Assembly (NCBI RefSeq): GCF_016811075.1
Contig: NZ_JAFBGL010000002.1
Span: 186,001 to 250,000 of the forward strand
Source: Oceaniferula flava
GTDB taxonomy: Bacteria; Verrucomicrobiota; Verrucomicrobiia; Verrucomicrobiales; Akkermansiaceae
Reading direction: 5' to 3'
Length of the DNA stretch: 64,000 bases
Each line of letters starts with the position of its first letter. Positions within the stretch are counted from its first letter, which is position 1. This document shows positions 24,601 to 31,925 of the stretch, piece by piece. Under the pieces are notes generated by a model that saw only the letters and a list, made by a program, of their open reading frames with translations, was not told the origin of the DNA and searched no databases. The position numbers and the translations under genes were made by a program.

Positions 24601-25230
24601 GAGCAGTGCGTAGAGCGAAAAGGTGTCTTCTTGAAAAATATCGATACCTAACATCAGTCGAGTTGTCACCCAGAGCGCGAGTGCCGCGCTTGCGGTGCCA
24701 AAGCATATTGATCGGTTTTCAAATCGATTCCCTACCCAGTAGATTAACACCGAGACTAGAAAGTAGTTAGGGAGTAAAAACCAGCCGACCGTTTTTAAGT
24801 AGTGGCTGATAACTACAGGGCCTACCGCAGCATCTGGGATGCCCGGCATCATGGCACCAAGGATCATTCCGGGAATGAGAAGGAGCGTGGCAAGAGTGAC
24901 GATGATCCATGCAATGAAAAAGCGCACGGGGCCGCGTATGAAGCGGCTGGTAGGTGTAGTGAGAATGAGCTCCTTGGTGCCGTGTAATCGATCGCGCACG
25001 AATGGCTCCAGTATGATTCCTGCGATAGCCACAGTGCCCAAGAGGCTGTAGATGATGCCTCGGTTGCAAATCATCGCCGCGCCATTGATCCAGCTATGGC
25101 CTTGGCTCTGCAACCCAGTTTGCATGGTATCAAGAAGTCCTAGCAAAAAGAAATTAATGAAGCAAAACCACACATAAGGCCGGCGTAGCTGAAGCCGGAA
25201 CTCATTCTTGAAGATGGAAGCAAGAGGCAT
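21664..25230 (-). CDS. ABC-2 permease fused to degenerate M1-peptidase-like domain
   Basis: 1188 residues. Residues 1 to about 600 carry two ABC-2-type blocks of hydrophobic helices (starting IFKNEFRLQLRRPYVWF, then again near FWQDLRWNLCLMYRQP). Residues about 610-1188 are a large periplasmic part related to M1 aminopeptidases: the domain landmarks SEILGWK, SWWGDQIIPANIKGA and SGLPYW are present. The HEXXH zinc motif is replaced by L932-M-V-A-L936, the third-ligand glutamate region reads IHSGL, and GAMEN is absent, so it should not bind zinc or cut peptides. Partner of the adjacent ATPase (5-nt gap) and last gene of the siderophore operon. It probably exports or remodels a ligand. Confidence 0.85.
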   Translation of the reverse strand: MPLASIFKNEFRLQLRRPYVWFCFINFFLLGLLDTMQTGLQSQGHSWINGAAMICNRGIIYSLLGTVAIAGIILEPFVRDRLHGTKELILTTPTSRFIRGPVRFFIAWIIVTLATLLLIPGMILGAMMPGIPDAAVGPVVISHYLKTVGWFLLPNYFLVSVLIYWVGNRFENRSICFGTASAALALWVTTRLMLGIDIFQEDTFSLYALLDPFGSIATFEFTREQTVAQSNIHFIPFASLVLYNRLIWVGLGILIFVGGSLEVPTRLRYRQKTGKVAKVRAPSKVEVSLSVKQPSLFAQFWQDLRWNLCLMYRQPSTRITVVFVMFTLWWSASSAVTVQYSLPTTDLLIHNTNYYFDKILILAVFWLAGSLVWRDRSLKVDEIINTQPTHSFTSYHSKTVTLLLVVIFFWCVSIGVNILYQLSHGYHRLELGLYFIDSFIFKAPYYLWFGLLAIALQVVIRSRYLALAAVFSIALSSVLLDAMGIRHPMFHFAHVSHVWYSLMDGYGHFWEAHWWMLAYWSLGSVSIWLIGLGVYRRGSVIPPRWDSFWRTFRGLYALALPCTVAAFLLVGCFIHHLSVDKGNWPPVDEDQVKANIELEYGADWRNQLQPRITGIEAVLDLFPHERRYQMHGTYTLENPGDTPIAQVLILSASGLVIEDIRFAQGATQVETRPELNAQIWKLNEPLQAGQNTTVAFTTSRTPPAGISIHTDTDSVPDVAPNEMIENGTAMLNLELMPVIGYTDRVEHKPAWQRKKYGLPQKWSAPSGQDSLAQGHGTLHLSWVRKHRMTIRTAADQTALYGGTLKRRWKEPNGRNAFLYEMTGKSRGWSAVVSGKYERRIFKKMGLPDVEIYFNPQHIASVDTFGTELQAAIEHFTQRYGPTPFDTFRLAENSLHYDGFGSRGGLAYCSEILGWKADLKKGGTEAIRRYAALMVALSWWGDQIIPANIKGAKVIHSGLPYWTAALYLHHQRSSLSDHTIRRQEMMEMFRVRGEMVDHEVPFITEFKDSTIIRKKGSTLILYLAEQLGAERLDRILAQWLARCRYQAAPYPTAAGLYNHLKNHTPTTLHPFLSDFFEHITIWRTSIEAVTCQKTPNGQWKLRFKVQAEKSYTSGWGDEHPAPFQTKIQIAAFRDHTIEKNAEIHSEWILPQAKTQWIEWTLNERPKQIGCDPYLLLPDPNPQDNTMRVK

Positions 25231-25235
25231 GGGGC

Positions 25236-26105
25236 TTAGCGAGTGTGAAACGCGTAGAGATCCTCCAGTGTGGGCTCTACTGCCACACAGGATGGAGTGG
25301 GCTGATAGGCTCCCGGTTCTGTCCAGGCATGGACGATGATGGCGTCCTGTTTGGGTAACCAGGAAAGCACTCTGAGGTTTTGCTGAAAATGTGGGAGCTT
25401 TTCAAGCGAAGTGCTGAACTCCCATACTTGGCCTTCCAGCTCGTGGGTGAGTGTGCTGGGATCGCCTTCCAGCACAAGCTGGCCTTTATGCATGATTGCC
25501 ATGTTTGAACAGAGTCCGGCGATGTCCTCGACGATGTGGGACGAGAGAATCAGGATGCAATCTTTTGCCGCTTCGGTAAGGAGTAATTGGAAGCGTCTCC
25601 TTTCGGAAGGGTCCAGTCCTGCAGTGGGTTCATCCACGATGACGAGTTCAGGCTTTCCCTGAAGTGCCGCCGCGATGCCAAAACGTTGCTTCATGCCACC
25701 AGAATAGGTGTCTAGTCGCTGGTCGGCAGCCTCTGTGAGGTTGACCTTTTCGAGCTGTCGAGCCACTTCGGCTCTGCGTGCAGCCGATGGCCCAATGCCT
25801 TTCAAAGCTGCGAGGTAGTCGAGCATTTCGCGTGCTGTGACACGGGGGTAGACTCCAAAGTCTTGAGGGAGGTAGCCGATTCGTTCGCGCGCTTTTCGTG
25901 GCTCTTGGATAAAATCGAGGCCATCTAACTGGATTTGCCCGGAATCAGGGAGTTGCAAAGTGGCAATCGTCCGCATCAGGGTAGACTTCCCAGCGCCATT
26001 GGGACCAAGGAGTCCAAAGATTCCAGGTTCCAGCTCCAGACTGATGTTACGCAGCGCGTGGATGCCATTGGAGTAGGTTTTTGATAGACTCTTAATCTTG
26101 AGCAT
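25236..26105 (-). CDS. ABC transporter ATP-binding protein
   Basis: 289 residues with a complete ATPase: Walker A GLLGPNGAGKSTLMRTIA, Q-loop IGYLPQDFGVYP, signature TYSGGMKQRFGIA, Walker B LVIVDEPTAGLDP and the H-loop SSHIVED. About 60 extra C-terminal residues follow the core. The type is that of ABC-2 exporters (CcmA-like), matching the permease/M1 fusion 5 nt downstream. It starts 7 nt after the PepSY gene stop, in one operon with the TonB receptor. Cytoplasmic face of the inner membrane. Confidence 0.94.
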   Translation of the reverse strand: MLKIKSLSKTYSNGIHALRNISLELEPGIFGLLGPNGAGKSTLMRTIATLQLPDSGQIQLDGLDFIQEPRKARERIGYLPQDFGVYPRVTAREMLDYLAALKGIGPSAARRAEVARQLEKVNLTEAADQRLDTYSGGMKQRFGIAAALQGKPELVIVDEPTAGLDPSERRRFQLLLTEAAKDCILILSSHIVEDIAGLCSNMAIMHKGQLVLEGDPSTLTHELEGQVWEFSTSLEKLPHFQQNLRVLSWLPKQDAIIVHAWTEPGAYQPTPSCVAVEPTLEDLYAFHTR

Positions 26106-26112
26106 CTCTCGA

Positions 26113-27618
26113 TTAGGCTGATGATTCTTCGGCAGTTCCCAGCGTCTTCAGACTGACCTTCAATCCATAAATACCAGCGGCAGTAAACACGAAAAAGAGG
26201 TTGAAGAGAGTCACCATGGTAGCGTGTTCGGAGCCGAACTGGAGCGGTGACTGCTTGTGGGCGAGGGCGAATGTGATGGGGAGCGCGATGTATGCCGCGG
26301 CACTGAGCAGGGAATAACAGGCCAGCGGTTTCTTCACGATGATGCTGGTGATGAAGGTTACTGCCATCACTGCGGAGAAGACATGAAGAGGGAAGTCCGG
26401 GGCGAACTGAGCTGTGTGCAGCGAGAGCGCGATGGCTAGCGGGAGGCCTCCCAGGCACCAGTGAGTGAGGATTGTGAGGATCTTGGTAGAGCGTGTTTTT
26501 TGCGAGACGTTTTGGAGTCGTCTCTGCAGGAAAATAAACACACCAGCGGCGATGGAGAGCGAGACGATTAGGCCGGCAAAAATGAAGACGATCTTAATCA
26601 CAAGGTTGTTAAAACTCGCAAAGTGAAGGTTCACCAGCCCCTCGATCATCATGGGGCCGAGGTGTGAGGTCGGTGTCTGATCGTGGATGACGTTGAGATC
26701 ACCATCCAGTGTGAGAAGGTGGGTTCCTACAAAGTGGGTGCCGTTTTCCTTACCGTGAAGAATAATCGTGTTAGACGCCGGGGCTGCCTCTGATTTTTCA
26801 TGGTAATGGATCTGCATGAGCAGGGGCGTAACTTCGGCTGGCCACTCACTGCGCGCTACCGAGATAGCTTCATCGATAGGAAACTGTGGAGTCTCACTCA
26901 CGGGAGCTGCTGTGATCACTTGTCCTGGGAAAAGCGCTTCATTGAGTGCTTCCGATTTACCGTCGAAGTAGAGGTAGATGGCTGGAGCAGCGAGCAGAAG
27001 GCCAAGCGCGAGAGCCGCGCCAGTGGCGGAGTAAACGATCTGGAAGGGAAGGGTGAATAAGGAGGTGAAACGGTGGATGTTTTTCCATCGGTTCTTGTTC
27101 TGTAATGAGAGGTTTTTGGGATGCGCGTCCTGCTTCATTCTTCTCCACTGATAGACTACGCCGGTGAGGATGATGGTGAAAAAGAGTGCGGCAATCACTC
27201 CGGTGGCTTCTCGTCCGTAAGGGATGAATTCAAAATAATGAAGGTTCACAAAGAAATGGAATATGTCTGCCTCATGCTCCGTGGCTCTGGTGGCCTCGTG
27301 GGTGACGGGATCGAGCCAGTAGTGCGTGGCCTCGTGGTTTGCCTCCAGGTAAATGTCGGTGACAGGTCGTGCTTCGGAGGCGAAGACAACGGAGATCTCA
27401 TCGGTCTCCGGGTGCTGCTGAAGCAGCTGATCGATCGCCGGGTTCAGCGCTTTTTTCTCAGCGGAGAGTCGATCGAACTGTGGCTGGAGCCAGTTCAACG
27501 CGTGGGGTTCAAAAAATGCCAAGGTGCCTGCAACGAAGATCACGAAGAGCGGGAGACCCAAGGTAATCCCTAACAGTGAGTGAAGTTGCCAGAAGCGGTT
27601 GCGTTTTTTTGAGTTCAT
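26113..27618 (-). CDS. PepSY-TM iron-regulated membrane protein (FoxB/PiuB-like)
   Basis: 501 residues with the PepSY-associated TM layout: first helix FWQLHSLLGITLGLPLFVIF, periplasmic loop with HADIFHFFVNLHYFEFIP and GREATGVIAALFFTIILTGVVYQW, then WKNIHRFTSLFTLPFQIVYS and further helices to the C-terminus. Paired histidines in the helices (LHSLLG, IHRF, NLHYF) suit haem binding. Characterised relatives such as FoxB reduce siderophore-bound iron, and proteins of this type sit with TonB receptors. It overlaps the preceding small membrane gene by 4 nt (ATGA), so translation is coupled. Confidence 0.88.
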   Translation of the reverse strand: MNSKKRNRFWQLHSLLGITLGLPLFVIFVAGTLAFFEPHALNWLQPQFDRLSAEKKALNPAIDQLLQQHPETDEISVVFASEARPVTDIYLEANHEATHYWLDPVTHEATRATEHEADIFHFFVNLHYFEFIPYGREATGVIAALFFTIILTGVVYQWRRMKQDAHPKNLSLQNKNRWKNIHRFTSLFTLPFQIVYSATGAALALGLLLAAPAIYLYFDGKSEALNEALFPGQVITAAPVSETPQFPIDEAISVARSEWPAEVTPLLMQIHYHEKSEAAPASNTIILHGKENGTHFVGTHLLTLDGDLNVIHDQTPTSHLGPMMIEGLVNLHFASFNNLVIKIVFIFAGLIVSLSIAAGVFIFLQRRLQNVSQKTRSTKILTILTHWCLGGLPLAIALSLHTAQFAPDFPLHVFSAVMAVTFITSIIVKKPLACYSLLSAAAYIALPITFALAHKQSPLQFGSEHATMVTLFNLFFVFTAAGIYGLKVSLKTLGTAEESSA

Positions 27619-27890
27619 TGGATGGCTAAGATCAGTCCGCTGATGATGGTAAGAGTCACAAGAGCTAGGATGGCTCTGACCCGCTTATCGGCCGTGTAAA
27701 CAATCGCTAACAGGCTGCCCCAGATGGGCAGGACACCGAGACCGGCGATGACGATGTAGCCGGGGTCCTTTTTCATCAGTGGTAGCACAATCAGCATGCC
27801 AATCGCTTCAGCGGCGATCAGCGTGATAACAACAACAAGGGAGTGGAAAGCCACTCCCTTGAAGGATAGTTTTTTGTTAGGTCGAGCCAT
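27615..27890 (-). CDS. Small three-helix membrane protein of siderophore operon
   Basis: 91 residues: a basic N-terminus (MARPNKKLSFKG) and three hydrophobic segments (about 13-36, 46-65 and 71-90). It is not recognised as a known family. It starts 4 nt after the TonB receptor stop and its own stop overlaps the PepSY-TM start, so it is surely part of that operon. A role as a partner of the PepSY-TM protein in iron reduction or siderophore handling is inferred from position only. Confidence 0.8.
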   Translation of the reverse strand: MARPNKKLSFKGVAFHSLVVVITLIAAEAIGMLIVLPLMKKDPGYIVIAGLGVLPIWGSLLAIVYTADKRVRAILALVTLTIISGLILAIQ

Positions 27891-27894
27891 GGGG

Positions 27895-30036
27895 CTAGAA
27901 CTTCATCGTCATCTCAAGGTTGACCGAGCGGTCTTGACCGAGGAAAGCACTGGAGACAGGGAATCCAAGCTGCTCGCCAGTTTCGATGGTCTGGACATAC
28001 TGCTTATCAAACAAGTTGGTGACACTGAGCTTCAGGTCGACGTTTTCCCAGGAGTAGCCGATCATAGCATCGACCAGCGTGTGGGAGTCGGTTGTCAGCC
28101 AGTCGCGGCCATCGGAACTGCTGCCGGTGTAGCGCACGCCAAGGCCGGTGCGGAATTTGGCGAGCGGGCCTGATTTCGGGTCATAGGTTACCCAGGCGGA
28201 TGCGGAATGTTCTGGCACACCGGCAAGAGCAGGGGCGCCGTCGATGTCGTTGTTAGCCGTGTCCAAGTAGGTGTAGGAGGCTCGGAAGTAGAGATCCTGA
28301 TAACGATGGTGCAATGCCAGTTCCGCACCGTCTACTTCCACGCTGCTGGACTGAGCCACAGTGAAGGGGTCTGGGCGGAAGACGCGGTTGCTTTCTTCAA
28401 TTTGGAAATACGAGGCCACGACGAGTGTGTCATCGTTAGGCTTCCATTTGATACCGATCTCGTGTTGCTCACCGAGCTTGGGTTTGAGTGGCTCGCCGGT
28501 GAGGTCGTTGATGCCTTGAGGTTCGAAAGACTCAGAGTAGGAGTAGTAGGGAGAAATTCCATTTTCGAACTGATACATGATGCCGAAATCATAGGACCAT
28601 TCCTGCTGTACATCGGAGGCAAACTTATTGCTGTCGAGTGTGTAATCATCAAATCGGAGTCCGCCGGAGACGATCCAGTTTTCCCACTCCACACGGTCGT
28701 GGAGGTAAACTCCGAAGAGCTTTTCGCTGTAGGAGTCCAGATCGGTGAGGTCGGGCAGTGATGTGGCGAAAACTCCGTAGGTAGGATCGGTAAGGTCAAT
28801 CACACCCGCGTAGGTGTAGTTGAGGCCGAAGAGCGCTGCATTGGCTGGGAGCGTGTAACGGTCGCGGTCGACAAGGGCGAAGTCGATGCCGAAGCGTAGG
28901 TTATGCTTCACGGAACCAGTGTCGAAGTCCGCGGTGAGCACAGCGTTGCCGGAGAAGGCTTCCGTTTCGTGCTGAGCACCATAGAGCAGACGGTGGTAGG
29001 ATGCACCTGTGCCGAGTGGGTCGGAGCCGAGTCCAGCAGCATCTGCAATCACTGATGGCACGATGGTGTGTTCGGCGTAATCCGCAGATGATTCCACATA
29101 GCGAAGTGTGGAGTTTAGCTTGAAGGTGTCATTGAAGCGATGCTCGAAGATGACTGAAGCTCCAGTCTGATCGGTATCGTAGCGATCAACGCTGGGTTCA
29201 CCGATGTAGACGTTGTTTTTCAATGTAAAACCAGGAACTTGAGTGGCATCATATGGGTAAAACTGGAGAGATGGTCCGGCTTGGTTTTCTTGGAAATTCA
29301 GCAGCACGCTCAAAGTTGTGTCATCGTTAGGCTTCCAAGTGATGGAGGGCATGAGGAAGCGGGCGTTATCGCTGACGTGATCCACATAGGTATCAGACTC
29401 ACGGTAGTAGCCCACCAGGCGGAAGAACAATGTCTCTTCGGCGTTCAGTGCCGTGTTGTAATCGAGCCCTAACTGAAAGCGGTCATTGCTGCCGTAGCTG
29501 GTCATGATTTCATTCTCAACATCGGGCCCAGCGAGCTTGGAGGTGCTGTTAACCGTGCCACCTACCGAGCCACGCCCGAATAAGATGGATGCCGGTCCTT
29601 TGATGATATCGATCTGTTCGATGCCGTAAACCTCTTGAGGAGTGTTGTTGTAGAAGTTGAATTGGTGTTGCAGCCCGTCGCGGTAAGTTTCCGAGGTAAG
29701 GCCGCGAACGCGCACGAAGTCTTGTCGGAGATCCAGCCCGTAGTAGTCGCCTTGAACCCCTGCGGTGTAATTGGTCGCTTCTGCCAAGGTTTGTGCGCCG
29801 CGCTGGGTGAACTGCTCACGGGTGATTGTTTCCACAGCACGTGGTGTTTCGAAGATGGAAAATGGCAGCTTGGCTCCGAGGGATAGCTGTGGATCGACCA
29901 AGAGGTCTTTGTCTCTCTCGGCATTGACCACGGTGGGATCAAGCGTGGTTTCCGCTGATGGTGTTTCAGACTGAGCGAAGACCTGGGTGGTGGCAGCACA
30001 GCTAAGTAGCAGTGCGAGATGGGATGAGTGCTTCAT
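27895..30036 (-). CDS. TonB-dependent siderophore receptor
   Basis: 713-residue outer-membrane receptor. Signal peptide ends near VFAQ (residue 22). Plug domain (about 60-170): FETPRAVETITREQF, VRVRGLTSETYRDGLQ, IDIIKGPASILFGRG, the usual order for TIGR01783 ferri-siderophore receptors. Barrel strands follow, ending with RSVNLEMTMKF; the terminal Phe is the barrel-assembly signal. There is no N-terminal signalling extension, so it is not an FecA-type transducer. First gene of a five-gene minus-strand operon with the small membrane protein, PepSY-TM protein and ABC system. Iron regulation is expected, but no clear Fur box was found in the 160-nt upstream gap. Confidence 0.93.
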   Translation of the reverse strand: MKHSSHLALLLSCAATTQVFAQSETPSAETTLDPTVVNAERDKDLLVDPQLSLGAKLPFSIFETPRAVETITREQFTQRGAQTLAEATNYTAGVQGDYYGLDLRQDFVRVRGLTSETYRDGLQHQFNFYNNTPQEVYGIEQIDIIKGPASILFGRGSVGGTVNSTSKLAGPDVENEIMTSYGSNDRFQLGLDYNTALNAEETLFFRLVGYYRESDTYVDHVSDNARFLMPSITWKPNDDTTLSVLLNFQENQAGPSLQFYPYDATQVPGFTLKNNVYIGEPSVDRYDTDQTGASVIFEHRFNDTFKLNSTLRYVESSADYAEHTIVPSVIADAAGLGSDPLGTGASYHRLLYGAQHETEAFSGNAVLTADFDTGSVKHNLRFGIDFALVDRDRYTLPANAALFGLNYTYAGVIDLTDPTYGVFATSLPDLTDLDSYSEKLFGVYLHDRVEWENWIVSGGLRFDDYTLDSNKFASDVQQEWSYDFGIMYQFENGISPYYSYSESFEPQGINDLTGEPLKPKLGEQHEIGIKWKPNDDTLVVASYFQIEESNRVFRPDPFTVAQSSSVEVDGAELALHHRYQDLYFRASYTYLDTANNDIDGAPALAGVPEHSASAWVTYDPKSGPLAKFRTGLGVRYTGSSSDGRDWLTTDSHTLVDAMIGYSWENVDLKLSVTNLFDKQYVQTIETGEQLGFPVSSAFLGQDRSVNLEMTMKF

Positions 30037-30199
30037 GACCTGTTTAATCTAACGATCTCCAGAAAGTTGGATAGCGACCCCTTGACATATATTAGCGGTG
30101 AATTGTCTTTTTGAGGTCTGAAGTAGCTCTTCCTTGTCTTGCAGGGGCCGAAGCCTGTGTGCTAGCCTACCTCGCAGCGATCAATCTGCGAGAGCCTAC

Positions 30200-30667
30200 A
30201 TGGACCAGAAAACACTCACCGCCTACCACGAAGCAGGCCACGCCGTGATGGCATTGCTCATGGGAAGATCTGTGCAAAAAGTCAGCATCATCCCATCGCA
30301 GAATCGGCTCGGCGTCTGCACGATGCAAAAGGGGAGGGCGAAGCAGGTGCAGGATAAGCTGGAGGCCGAAATGCTCATCCTGTTAGCCGGCATGGCGGCG
30401 GAAGGTCGAAAATCAGGGAAATACAATATCCATGGCGCGTCACAGGATCTGCGCATGGTGGAGAAGCTGGCGATGTCCAGATCCGGCAACGCCCGCCAGG
30501 CGGAAAAACTGATCCACAAAACGCTCGATAAAACCCAGCACCTGCTCAGCCAGTCCGGCACATGGCAGGCGGTGAAAGCCATCGCCACCGAGCTGGTGGA
30601 AAACGAATCGATCAGCGGTCGCGCTGCCAAACATCACCTCACCCTCGCTCAGGCGAAGCATCCATGA
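30200..30667 (+). CDS. Stand-alone M41 (FtsH-type) metallopeptidase domain
   Basis: 155 residues from ATG 30200. It carries the FtsH protease zinc motif H10-E-A-G-H14 in TAYHEAGHAVMALLM and the third ligand D83 in HGASQDLRMVEKLA, with the connecting LLAGMAAEGR helix. The AAA ATPase and membrane helices of FtsH are absent and there is no sign of a frameshifted remnant upstream, so it is a self-standing small protease or a protein that needs a partner. Its last codons overlap the start of an EndA-like nuclease (ATGA), so the two are translationally coupled. It is divergent from the siderophore operon. Confidence 0.85.
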   Translation: MDQKTLTAYHEAGHAVMALLMGRSVQKVSIIPSQNRLGVCTMQKGRAKQVQDKLEAEMLILLAGMAAEGRKSGKYNIHGASQDLRMVEKLAMSRSGNARQAEKLIHKTLDKTQHLLSQSGTWQAVKAIATELVENESISGRAAKHHLTLAQAKHP

Positions 30668-31488
30668 AGGCCATCCACTACGCCGTCCTGATCATGGCGA
30701 TTTTGCTCGTGGTCAGCTACTTGGTTGGCAAGGATACTCTGAAAAAACGGAACCTGTTAGCCTACAAAGAGCAACTTGAAAAACAGCCGTTGCCAGAGCC
30801 ATCATCTCAAGACGATTACTACCAAGGTCTCGATCACCTAAGCGGCCAGGAGCTCAAAACAGCCCTGCACCAACGTATCCGCCATCAGCGCGTGTTCAAG
30901 TATTCCGAGCTCTGGGAAGCCCTGCGTGATCTCGATGCTGGAGCCGAGGGCAATGTGTTGCTCATCTACCAACAGCGCCACCGCAGCAATGCCAAGAACG
31001 GCGGCAATCAAGGCGACTGGAACCGCGAGCATCTCTGGCCACGCGCCTACGGCATCGGTCGCTCCAGCATTGCCAACACCGACCTCCACCACATCCGCGC
31101 CTCCGATGTAGGCATCAACGGCCAGCGCGGCCACCTCTACTTCGATGAAACCGACGGCGAAGACTTCGGCGGCCAGACATTTTCCCACGACACCGATTCC
31201 TGGGAGCCACCGAATCAGGTGAAAGGCGATATCGCCCGCGCCCTCTTCTACATGGCCGTCCGCTACGAAGCCGGCGAGGCCAACGCCACCGACCTCGAAC
31301 TCAGCAACACACCCGATTTCAAAAAGCGTCAGTTAGGAAAACTCAGCACCCTCCTGCAATGGCACCGCACCGATCCAGTCAGCGACCAAGAACGCCAGCG
31401 CAACCAAAAGATCCACCGCCACTACCAAGGAAACCGAAACCCCTTCATCGATCACCCTGAATACGCCGAGCGCATCTTTGCAAACTAG
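30664..31488 (+). CDS. Membrane-anchored or secreted EndA-like (endonuclease I) nuclease
   Basis: 274 residues. Residues 5-22 are hydrophobic (AVLIMAILLVVSYLVG), a signal peptide or anchor. The nuclease domain belongs to the endonuclease I family with a beta-beta-alpha metal finger: NREHLWPRAYG (H123) and NTDLHHIRASD (H142, H143), followed by NGQRGH and FEPP-like WEPPNQVKGDIARALFYM, all family landmarks. It should cut DNA (or RNA) non-specifically in the periplasm or outside, for nutrition or defence. The start overlaps the M41 stop by 4 nt. It ends 88 nt before tRNA-Arg. Confidence 0.9.
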   Translation: MKAIHYAVLIMAILLVVSYLVGKDTLKKRNLLAYKEQLEKQPLPEPSSQDDYYQGLDHLSGQELKTALHQRIRHQRVFKYSELWEALRDLDAGAEGNVLLIYQQRHRSNAKNGGNQGDWNREHLWPRAYGIGRSSIANTDLHHIRASDVGINGQRGHLYFDETDGEDFGGQTFSHDTDSWEPPNQVKGDIARALFYMAVRYEAGEANATDLELSNTPDFKKRQLGKLSTLLQWHRTDPVSDQERQRNQKIHRHYQGNRNPFIDHPEYAERIFAN

Positions 31489-31575
31489 CAATCGGCCACT
31501 CGGTCTATCGGTTTCCGGTGGAAACCCGCAACACGTCTTGACCTCTGCTTCACAATCAGCCATCAATTTCCCAAC

Positions 31576-31647
31576 GCCCCCATAGTTCAACGGATAGAAC
31601 AAGGGTTTCCTAAACCTTAGATGTGAGTTCGATTCTCGCTGGGGGTA
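31576..31647 (+). tRNA. tRNA-Arg (anticodon CCU)
   Basis: Folds as a full cloverleaf: acceptor GCCCCCA / TGGGGGT (first pair G-U), D stem GTTC/GAAC, anticodon stem AGGGT/ACCTT with loop TTCCTAA (anticodon CCT at loop positions 3-5), a 4-nt variable loop and T stem GTGAG/CTCGC with loop TTCGATT. The discriminator is A; CCA is not encoded. It reads the AGG codon, rare in this GC-rich genome. An AT-rich accessory segment begins directly after it, so it may be an integration site. Confidence 0.93.
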
Positions 31648-31726
31648 TTATTTTTAAGCCCTTGTTAGTTAGGGGTAGTTACGAGATGATCATCGCGTCA
31701 TGATCCAGATGATCTATTTTTTCTCC

Positions 31727-31814
31727 CGAGTCAGGAATGACTCGTGCCACATTAGTAGAGCGCAAGGAACAGCTCAGTTCTGAACTTCCGAAATTTAAAA
31801 CCGAGAACACGGTT
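31727..31814. promoter_or_regulatory. Palindromes upstream of the HEPN-like gene
   Basis: Three short perfect inverted repeats lie in the 278-nt gap between tRNA-Arg and the next gene: CGAGTCA/TGACTCG (31727-31744, spacer GGAA), AGTTC/GAACT (31776-31786, one-base centre) and AACCG/CGGTT (31799-31814, spacer AGAACA). They could be operator sites. No promoter consensus is convincing, and nothing else was seen in this gap. Confidence 0.35.
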
Positions 31815-31925
31815 CTTAACTACCACCATCCAGCGATATGGTTCTTCTAAAAGTCACCTGCCCATCCCTCTATCGACAATTAAGCAAAGCTCAATCTCTG
31901 ACTCGCTCACTTCTGAGAATAAATT

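Noticed and set aside
30037-30199. Fur box upstream of the TonB receptor
   Set aside because: I looked for a GATAATGATWATCATTATC-like site on both strands and found none with convincing symmetry. A TTGACA at about 30083 lacks a matching -10.
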